Assembly: GCF_027596085.1 (NCBI RefSeq)
Contig: NC_072455.1
Coordinates: forward strand, 1,036,420-1,100,419
Length of the DNA: 64,000 bases
Reading direction: 5' to 3'
Origin: Anoplopoma fimbria
Taxonomy: Eukaryota; Chordata; Actinopteri; Perciformes; Anoplopomatidae
Shown: positions 56,818 through 64,000 of the stretch, piece after piece
Layout of the letters: every line of letters starts with the position of its first letter
Position numbering within the stretch: the first letter of the stretch is position 1
Made by a program: the position numbers and the translations under genes
The notes under the pieces: model-generated
What the model saw: the letters and a program-made list of their open reading frames with translations, nothing else
Told to the model about the DNA's origin: nothing
The model's database searches: none

Positions 56818-57490
56818 TCTTTGTGAGGACCAGCTGGAGCTTTAGACCTTGAGAGGACGTTTTTCAATGTGAGGACATTTTTGAAAAGGCATGACCTTTT
56901 CTGTGAAGTGAGGACAGTTCAACAAAGCGAGGACGTTTTTACCTTTTCTGCTCTCTTTGTGAAGTTATGTTGTGCTGGAAAAGGAGGACATTTTGACGAG
57001 GTGAGGACATCTTTACCCTTTGAACACCTTTTCTAGAGTAAGGACATGTGACAAGTGAGGGCACTTTTTCAAAGTAAAGACATTTTTGAAAAGAAAGAAC
57101 ATTTTCACAAAGTGAGGATAATTTTACCCTTTTTGTAAGGTTACGGCATGCTGGAAAAATGAGGATAGTTTTCTTAAACTGAGGACATTTTCACAAAGTT
57201 TTTTGTAAAAAAAAGGCATTTTAAGTTAGTGCATCGTCGAAAGTGAAGACATTTTGACTCTTTTATGAGGTTGGGGCATTTTGGAGAGTGAGACCTTTTT
57301 TCAAAATGAGGACATTATCGTAAAGCAAGGACAGTTTGACAAATTGAGGACATTTTTACTCGTTCTACTCTTTTTGTAAATTTAGGAAATGCTGGAAAAT
57401 GAAGACAGTGCTCGTAAAGTGAGGACAGTTTACAACGTTTTTTACCCCTTCTACCCTTTGTAACGTTAGAACATGCTGGAGTCAAGACAG
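56818..57490 (+). repeat. Degenerate 'GTGAGGACATTTTT' tract 3
   Basis: About thirty diverged units of AAAGTGAGGACATTTT with interspersed phrases TTTACCCTTTTTGTAAGGTT and GGGCATTTTGGAGAGTGAG, directly after a short TG run (56781-56800). Same family as 35228-35475 and 36262-36540, about 20 kb away. Confidence 0.85.
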
Positions 57491-58605
57491 GTAAAGAAAC
57501 TAAAGACACTTTCAGCTTTTGGTTTAATGTTAATGGGTTTAGTCAACGAGGCTCCTCAGAAGCAAAAATGCTAAAACATGATTGTGAACATCAATATTCA
57601 CGACTCCTCTTTTCTGTGCTTCACGTGCATTTGAAAAATAGGACTGACAATCACGTTAGATTAGTTTGAGCAGCGTTTGCATTTGTACGTGTTTCGATAC
57701 GTTCATTATTTTTCTCCTCCTCTACAAACCCATCAGACAGCACAGAGATTAACTGCCGCTGCCAAACACCATTAAAGGCCGTTTAGACCGGCGCTCATTA
57801 TACAGATCTGAGTGATTGTGGAGGATTATGTGTGTCGGTCGGTTGAGGAACGAGCGCTTGTCTGTTTGTTTCCCTTATCTCTGCATTTCAGCGTCACATG
57901 ACACGAAGCTCTGATAACAGGCAGATTGAGGAGTGATAGAGTGACACATCTGGATACAAGCAGGGGAAAAAGGGGGGAAGTTCTAGAACACTAATTTGGT
58001 TCCCATCCAAGTCTGCTTCCTTTTTCTATTCACACCCACAACGTCACAAATGGGCGAAAATAATGGAAATGGTAAAATTCAATAAAAACACACTCAAATG
58101 GTCCCAAATCAATGTCCGCCTGTTAGATTTGAAGAAGATTATATTTAAATATTAATATATTAAAAACTTGTGAAGAAAAATGCAAATCAGAGATGATCTG
58201 GAGGCTATGCTGGTGTAATAACTGTACTGCATTCAGAGAGGCCTGTAATTTACCCCGAGACGTTGGCCTCCATGGCGACGGCTGCATGGCCATAAGCTAC
58301 TGCTTTAAACTACTTACAGTCAAATATTTTCCATTTCCAGAGTTCAACACATGGAAGAATGTCCATTAGATGAGAGAAAAATCATGAACATTACACCCAC
58401 TGAATCATTTTGAAAGCCTCCGATGGATCTAAACAAATGATACGTCTGGTAGAAAAACAGAGTGTGGAACAGCTTTAGAGAGATGAGGGGGAAAAGATGT
58501 AAACATGTACAAAAATGACCAACAAATAAAAGGTATTTGAAAAAGAGGAGCACTTCAAAGCAGAAATGCAGTGTTGACCAGAAACCCTTTTCATTTTACA
58601 CATTT
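57491..58605. other. Unannotated DNA
   Basis: No gene or recognised repeat. Confidence 0.5.
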
Positions 58606-58675
58606 ATTTCTATGTGTGGGAGGCTGATAGTTGGACCGATTAAGAGCAGCCCAGTGTGAGGCGACATAATATTAT

Positions 58676-58775
58676 ACATGACAATACAAATATTATTACC
58701 TCTGGTAGGGTCTCCCAAGGCAAAGTGGTCCCAGGTGATGGGCCGGGCTAAGAGCGATTCATACTGAAAAAAGTA
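58676..58775 (+). mobile_element. RTE-like LINE 5'-region fragment
   Basis: GGTCTCCCAAGGCAAAGTGG, TCCCAGGTGATGGGCCGGGC and TAAGAGCGATTCATACTG match a phrase common upstream of the endonuclease in RTE-type LINEs of vertebrates. It is not contiguous with the Rex3-like fragment at 22.6-23.3 kb. Confidence 0.5.
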
Positions 58776-58871
58776 ATGAAATAATGTCAAATGAGAGGAG
58801 GAACTAACGGAGTCAGCCCTGAACCAGCCCGTCTACTCAAAGCTAGGTCTTAAAACTACTCATTTGCAACA

Positions 58872-59290
58872 GGGAAACAAAAGAAGTGGACGTAGTCATT
58901 GTGACATCACTCATTGGTTTGTGGACTGATGTTTTTAAGCCTCGAGTTTGTCATTTTGGCCGTCGCCATCTTGTTTTTTTGCAACCAGAAGTTGAGAAGA
59001 AAACAAGGACAACTCCCAGACCGGACAAAGCCATTACAGTGTGTAGCCCCGCCCCTAAAGCATCCCCTGCTTTATGGTCTGTTTGACTCTAAATGGAGCA
59101 TCATTTACTAAATGAACATCATGCTGTATTGAAGAAGACTTGAAACTAGAGATTGAGACCATAAACTCATGTTTACAATGTTTACTGAGGGAATAAATCA
59201 AGAGAGAAGTAGAGTCATTTTCTCATAGACTTCTATACAACCAGAGGAGTCGCCCCCTGGTGGACAGGAGAGAGAATGCAGCTTTAAGAC
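58872..59290 (-). repeat. 'GGGGCGACTCCTCTGG' dispersed repeat (antisense)
   Basis: Reverse complement of the family at 62187-62690. It contains the end module GCCACCAGGGGG-like (here CGCCCCCTGGTGGAC, 59251-59265), the internal TTTACTGAGGGAATAAATCA, the GCAGGGGATGC equivalent (59056-59071) and the far-end phrase TTGGCCGTCGCCATCTTG (58955-58972). It is longer and less decayed than the 8927-9001 piece. Class unassigned. Confidence 0.8.
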
Positions 59291-59620
59291 ATGAAGAATT
59301 GGCTTCACTGTTCAGAAAGTTGCCGTTTGACAACACATGCTGACACCTATGTATCCTTGGCTGTCTGGCCTTTATCAACAGTTTCCAATACATTTGAAAC
59401 ATTTTGTGCTTTGGACACATTTGAACCTCCGTTGGAGTCTTCAATTTTCGGAGAAAACTATCGGCTTCAAGAAAAAAAAATGTAACACTGCAAGGAAAAA
59501 AGCAAAATTGAGCATAAGAGCCAGAATGATTAGTATTTAATAGATTTGCCAAACAGTTGAGCTGTTGGATCAACTTATGCAATAATAATGAACCACTCTC
59601 TCCTTTCTATTCCTTGGCAG

Positions 59621-59690
59621 TGAACTACTCAAGCAAACAGCCGCCTACTTCCACCTCAAGAAGACTAAACGCAACATGATCATCCCGTAG
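59621..59690 (+). other. Candidate 3' exon (22 codons)
   Basis: The strong acceptor CTCTCTCCTTTCTATTCCTTGGCAG ends at 59620. The following frame reads ELLKQTAAYFHLKKTKRN then MIIP, ending TAG at 59688-59690. A dispersed repeat starts about 27 bp further on, so any 3' UTR would be made of repeat. A donor-like GTAAGT at 59720 belongs to that repeat. No protein family is recognised. Confidence 0.2.
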
Positions 59691-59716
59691 GAGTCCATTA
59701 CGTGTCCACCTCATAA

Positions 59717-59850
59717 ATGTAAGTCCAATATTCTCTCTTTTAGCTCCGTTTTTGGTGTCAACCACCTCCTGAGGCAAATACCCGTCTCTTTATCAGCTCA
59801 GTGCTCCACTGTGTTCACCAGCCAGTCTCCACCTGAGTCTGTCTGCTGTT
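59717..59850 (+). repeat. 'GTAAATCCAACATTCTC' dispersed repeat, copy 2
   Basis: Collinear with 23590-23740 (GTAAGTCCAATATTCTCTC, CCGTTTTTGGTGTCAACCAC, CCCGTCTCTTTATCAGCTC, GTTCACCAGCCAGTCTCCAC) and extends slightly further (GAGTCTGTCTGCTGTTTGAT). Confidence 0.8.
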
Positions 59851-59859
59851 TGATAAAAA

Positions 59860-61530
59860 CAACAAAGTAAATGTGCCATAATCCAAAACTTCCCCTCCCT
59901 GCAAGAATTAGATAATGTTTTAATTAGGTCTTGTCATTTACTTAATAACATTTGTTTCATACACTGTGCAGGCCATAAAGAAGAGCATACACAGGAAAGG
60001 TCTGCTAGCAGCTAATTAATTAGCCATCCAGTTTTTTTAATTGAATTCCTAGATATGCCAACAGCAAACCTGTTGGGAGTTTGGGTTCTATTATAAAACA
60101 ACAAAGGCAGTCAAAGAAGCTATAAAGTATAAAAAAATGTATTTGTGCTGCGGTTACTTTGATGTCAGTGCAGTTTACCTGCAGCACATTAAAAGTCCAT
60201 TAATAAGATAGAAGGTTAACACAAATGTCAGAGAGGAGGCGTGAAAGTGGGAATAATAGAGAGACGAAGGCGTAAACATGACTTAATGAACAGTCGTAAA
60301 GAATAGACGAGGACCTTGACTGTTACAAATATCGAACATTTCCAAGCTTGGGGAGTAGCAGAATACCAGGGGCGGAAAACAGGAATACAAAATGCTGTTA
60401 CGATTACAGAAAAAAGGACATAATCAGATTATGGTTCATTAAATTGAAATAGGGATTATTAGCAAGATTACAATTCCTAAATACATTTATTTTAGAAGAA
60501 CAAAATACTGCTTTGCACATAGGCACACAACGGCCTCTAACGTTGAATATGTGGACATTATCTGTATGTAAAGAAAAGGGGAGTAACATCAGAGTACAGC
60601 GCTCTTAGTTCATTGAAGATTATTCTTTTTGCCCAGAGACATGAAACGGCGATTCGAAGGGAATGAGGGAACGCTTCACATCTACAGGATAAACTTGGTT
60701 CATTTAAATACATTTCCATGTGGACTGCTGCTACTCGAGTTATATGATCCCAGTTATTGGATGATGAACATTTCCACAGCTGGAAGGCAGAACTTGTTCC
60801 CCTTTTTCCTTTTTGTTTTCTCTCATATTTATTTTCATTATTGGTACTGAGGTTAATCATGTTATGTTACTTTAATGTCGTGATAAGTTACTGACTGAAT
60901 TTTGTAACCTTATCAACCCTGAACATTTTATGCAACATCACAAACACACAAAAAATACAAAACTAAATCCAGCCCATAAAAACATGGTTGAGTTTAACTT
61001 CAACAAAGAACATGGAGTCAGAGATTTGATATCTCTGTTTTTCAACGTCACAGATGATTATCTGAATGATAACTTTAATGATAGTTTGTATGATAAAACA
61101 TTCTATAAAGGACCATCAGCGTAGAATAAAATACACAAATCACAACTTTGGTTTTGGTTTTGGTTTAAATGCATTTAGATGACGTTTGGTGAAGTTAATG
61201 GTACAAAAAATGCTGTAAGATTCTAACAACCAAGGCACAGACTTTTGACTTAATTGATATATGTTTGCATCTCAGTGGGGAGTGGGTTGTACAGTAGTTT
61301 AAACTGACATTGGATGATTCGGTAGTATTTGTCTTTTTGCACACAGGAATGATGAATGAAATCTGGCAACTCTACATAAACATGGTGTTTTAATGGAGTT
61401 AAAGTGGAAAAGTCCTTTGAATTTGCAAAAAAATATTGGTAGCCCTCACAAAAAAAGTCCCTCATCAATATGTTTCACTAGTAAAGGATTCCTTTAAGAA
61501 TGAACAATGAATGATCAGGATTTGTAATGA
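59860..61530. other. Mostly unannotated DNA
   Basis: 59880-60230 is repeat-free with several TAATTA/ATTAAT cores. The rest is ordinary DNA with a short (GGTTTT)n near 61147-61165. No gene is called. Confidence 0.4.
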
Positions 61531-61534
61531 TGAT

Positions 61535-61540
61535 TTTATT
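61535..61540 (-). terminator. AATAAA polyadenylation signal (minus strand)
   Basis: TTTATT on the plus strand gives AATAAA on the minus strand, 136 bp downstream of the stop codon of the candidate exon at 61834-61676. Position and spacing suit a short 3' UTR that includes the CA microsatellite 61633-61663. Confidence 0.4.
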
Positions 61541-61631
61541 TACTGTATGCAAAAAGAACCACACTGGATGTTTCCTGAAGGAACATTAACATATGCGCAG
61601 TAATCTGAACAGACAGCACCAACCTGCCCTA

Positions 61632-61632
<1 letters not shown>

Positions 61633-61663
<31 letters not shown>
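61633..61663. repeat. (CA)n microsatellite
   Basis: Short pure run of about 31 bp, inside the putative 3' UTR of the minus-strand exon. Confidence 0.95.
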
Positions 61664-61665
<2 letters not shown>

Positions 61666-61675
61666 CAGAGCGATT

Positions 61676-61834
61676 TCAGAGATAATCTGTGCGCTGCAGA
61701 TAAGTAGATGTGGGTCGGGAAACGTTCCGGAGGCGCGTTGGATTTCCGCTCCTCTCCGAGGCGGAGATGCTTCTGTAACCCGCATTCATCTGCTCTGCGG
61801 GGTCCAGAGATTTAAACAGGGACACCTCACTCTC
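61676..61834 (-). CDS. Candidate 3'-terminal coding exon (52 codons)
   Basis: On the minus strand the acceptor GACCAAGTGTTTTGCCTACAG, with TTTGAC as a possible branchpoint, is followed at 61834 by an open frame starting ESEVSLFKSLDPAEQMNAGY. It ends PTSTYLQRTDYL and TGA (61678-61676). AATAAA follows 136 bp later. Third positions are markedly GC-rich (AAC, CTC, CGG, CTG, CAG) in an AT-rich region, and the Ser/Arg-rich, hydrophilic tail looks like the cytoplasmic end of a membrane or scaffold protein. That last point is only an impression. I cannot name the family. A longer overlapping minus frame (62103-61786) is probably intron or shadow. Upstream exons would lie to the right, beyond the repeat at 62.2-62.7 kb or outside the window. 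Confidence 0.45.
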   Translation of the reverse strand, partial: ESEVSLFKSLDPAEQMNAGYRSISASERSGNPTRLRNVSRPTSTYLQRTDYL

Positions 61835-62149
61835 CTGTAGGCAAAACACTTGGTCAAATAAACTCCATTTGAAAAGATACGCTCCACTGCATAAGCCCCC
61901 ACGTTCTGCCAAATACACATCCTGAACGTTCCACAAAGCTCTAGGATTCGTTGAGCCTTTTCCCTCAGGGATGCACCAGAGAGCGAATCAAACAAGATAA
62001 GCATTCTTATCTCCTTTGCTATTAACTTGGACAAATCCACACCTAAACACTTTAACAGCGTTATAAAGCTGTTTTTTATTGCCTTGGATAACAGCCTAAA
62101 CACACTGTAGATGGTTGGTGGAGCATTGGTTCTGAAAAGAAGTCTGGTT

Positions 62150-62690
62150 GAATAGAAGTCTATGAGAAAATGACTCTACTTCTCTCCACTGTCCACCAGG
62201 GGGCGACTCCTCTGGTTGTATAGAAGTCTATGAGAAAATGACTCTACTTCTCTCTTGATTTATTCCCTCAGTAAACATTGTAAACATGAGTTTATGGTCT
62301 CAATCTCTAGTTTCAAGTCTTCTTCAATACAGCATGATGTTCATTTAGTAAATGATGCTCCATTTAGAGTCAAACAGACCATAAAGCAGGGGATGCTTTA
62401 GGGCGGGGCTACACACTGATTGACAGGTCACTACTATAGCGTTGTCCGTTACAACTTTAACCCTTTCACAGTGTGTTTTCACTACATGAAAGTAAATTAC
62501 AACATTTTGGTCACCTACAAATGTCCTATTAAGCGTTCAGTTGTAGATAGCTCCACCCTCTCGTGTCACTTCTTGTTGCAAAAATACCAAGATGGCGATG
62601 GCCAAAAACCAAGATGGCGACGGTCGATAATCAGAACTCAAGGCTTCAAACATCACATCACAGTGACGACTTCAACTTAGGTCGCAAGTG
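62150..62690 (+). repeat. 'GGGGCGACTCCTCTGG' dispersed repeat (sense)
   Basis: The main copy starts near 62187 (CACTGTCCACCAGGGGGCGA) and runs through CAGTAAACATTGTAAACATG, TTCTTCAATACAGCATGATG, AAGCAGGGGATGCTTTAGGG and AAGATGGCGATGGCC to about 62690. Bases 62150-62186 duplicate its ATAGAAGTCTATGAGAAAAT segment, a small tandem duplication at the left edge. The interior part (62420-62570) is absent from the 59-kb copy. Confidence 0.8.
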
Positions 62691-62699
62691 GTTGTTCTT

Positions 62700-63390
62700 T
62701 CTTCTTCTATCTTTTTTTCAACAAAAGTTAAACGTGGAGTAAATGACTACATTTACATCCACACTAATTTTATCCCACCAAAGCTATATTCAGAATTTGA
62801 CACGCGTCATGTTAACAGCATGTTTGTTAGGCGTTTCGGTTTTGTTGTTTGGATTTTCTGAATGCAACCCTTTATCCTACAAAATATCGTTCACATACAA
62901 CTAAACTTCACTCTCAATTACGTCTCTGAGGGACTACAGTCCTTCTTTAAAGTGTTTGAAACGTCTGAAACATGGGGTGAAGGTTGTAAATCGAAACCAA
63001 ACTAAACAAATATTGCTAAAAAACTATTTTACTAGGTTTACAGAAGAACTGTATTGCAGCTATACACTTCAACAAAACGTGAATCATTAACACACTTATA
63101 TAAATTGGTTGGTTTTAGTCACGACACATGTAAACCACCACACCCTGGAGGAGGGTTTTTTTAATCTTTGAGTAATGGTGCTGAAGATAAGCCAACAGCA
63201 TTTGGCTGCTCCTTCTGTTCGTCATCAGTCACCGAGGGAAAAGACGCCCAGCCAGCTGCTTTGTTCGTTCCACATGTCCCAGTTCAGAATGTTGAAAAAA
63301 ACCCAACAACAGAAAATCTGTTAAAGTAACACAGACTGTGAAAACAGGGTTCTAACATTTATTTATGTTAACATTTAATCTCTATCGTTG
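62700..63390. other. Unannotated DNA
   Basis: No gene or recognised repeat. Confidence 0.5.
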
Positions 63391-63393
63391 GGA

Positions 63394-63475
63394 GGACCAT
63401 TCAATCAATATATTAATCAAACTTTGTTTTTATAGCACCTTTCATACAGGACAGTGCAGATCAAAGTGCTTCACA
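63394..63475 (-). mobile_element. Fish LINE/SINE 3'-tail-like fragment
   Basis: AATCAATATATTAATCAAAC followed by TTTTTATAGCACCTTTCATA and AGATCAAAGTGCTTCACAG is the reverse complement of the widespread teleost 3' end TGTGAAGCACTTTG...AAAGGTGCTATATAAA. The LINE 3' end at 20955-21000 has the same design. Confidence 0.6.
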
Positions 63476-63479
63476 GATA

Positions 63480-63958
63480 AATGACAGAAATGATTTTTCA
63501 TGTTTACTTTAGAATATTTCAACGCTGGTTATTAATGAACAGTTCCTTGAGTTGTTAATTGTTGCCTGTTTATTGCTGAAAGCAGTTTCTATCGACTTTA
63601 TTACGTTCTATTGTTTTTGTCTGTCTCTTGCTTCTTCACCACCTTTAACATGATTTAAAGGCACAGCTTTAGTTTCACAACACTCAAAAAGTCAAAACGA
63701 AAAATATATGAATTTTATTTCTTGTAGTTAATCTAGTAAATAAATTATTGTGACATTGGTTATCAGGTTAATTAAAAAACAAAAGCTTTAGCAATGCAAT
63801 GTATTATCAGAGCACTAGCGCTGCTTAGGCAATTCTTTTTCATTCATACTTCATTATAGATACATATTGTAGTTGCATCTTTAAGAACTGTCCTTAACTC
63901 TTTATCTTTGTTTAATGATCAGTTGTAGCATCCTTATAGAAGAATACTGACTATAAAT
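63480..63958. other. Unannotated AT-rich DNA
   Basis: No gene or element is recognised. Confidence 0.5.
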
Positions 63959-64000
63959 GATATATTAATATATGATATATATTGATATATATATATATAT
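63959..64000. repeat. AT-rich microsatellite at window edge
   Basis: TATATTAATATATGATATAT followed by (AT)n, cut by the end of the window. Confidence 0.9.

Noticed and set aside
61786..62103. 105-codon minus frame overlapping the candidate last exon
   Set aside because: It starts at a non-ATG codon, runs through the acceptor in a different frame and has no domain. It is more likely intron, though an alternative exon after TTCTTTTCAG near 62136 cannot be excluded.

Overview
The window reads as nuclear DNA of a ray-finned fish, most likely a percomorph teleost. The evidence is its repeats, not any named gene. They include an RTE/Rex3-like LINE piece with a (GGAT)n tail, L2-type LINE/SINE 3' tails with a GGATA hairpin loop, the teleost TTAGCATGCTAAC-type dispersed repeat, a solo LTR with perfect 5-bp target duplications, TIR-flanked MITE-like elements and many long (CA)n tracts. 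There are no bacterial operons, ribosome binding sites, CRISPR arrays, tRNAs or rRNAs. Nearly all apparent ORFs are translations of microsatellites or chance frames in AT-rich DNA.

Layout. 0-5.5 kb: a polypyrimidine tract followed by an imperfect tandem duplication (354-1595 and 1596-5456). The first copy lacks a 2.2-kb internal segment, and only the second carries a 240-bp antisense SINE. 5.5-24 kb: sparse DNA with LINE reverse-transcriptase remnants (9.0-9.3, 14.1, 20.6-21.0 and 22.6-23.3 kb), an L2-type tail (17.6 kb), a MITE-like element (10.2-10.6 kb), a perfect 29-bp minisatellite (12.8 kb), a short exon-like segment with strong splice signals (8327-8367) and a 55-codon ORF (13338). 24-41 kb: microsatellites, including two inverted (TG)/(CA) pairs, an L1-like LINE fragment (28.3 kb), a solo LTR at 31.0-31.7 kb lying inside a cysteine-rich open frame, 'GAGGACATTTTT' degenerate tracts, and a 40-bp minisatellite whose units carry an inverted CCAAT box (40.5 kb). 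41-57 kb: a dispersed repeat whose core became a VNTR (45.0-45.3 kb), two degenerate tandem arrays (47.9-48.6 and 54.0-55.2 kb), about 0.95 kb of CCTA array (49.6-50.5 kb) and a MITE with TTAA termini (52.4-52.8 kb). 57-64 kb: dispersed repeats plus the best candidate for real coding sequence, a minus-strand 3'-terminal exon (61834-61676) with an acceptor, a 52-codon tail, a stop and an AATAAA signal.

No gene is identified with confidence. The window is best read as intergenic or long-intron DNA, with a few candidate exons whose parent genes I cannot name. No coordinated gene system is visible. The noteworthy content is repeat evolution: insertions dated by empty sites, arrays born inside dispersed repeats, and microhomology rearrangements.
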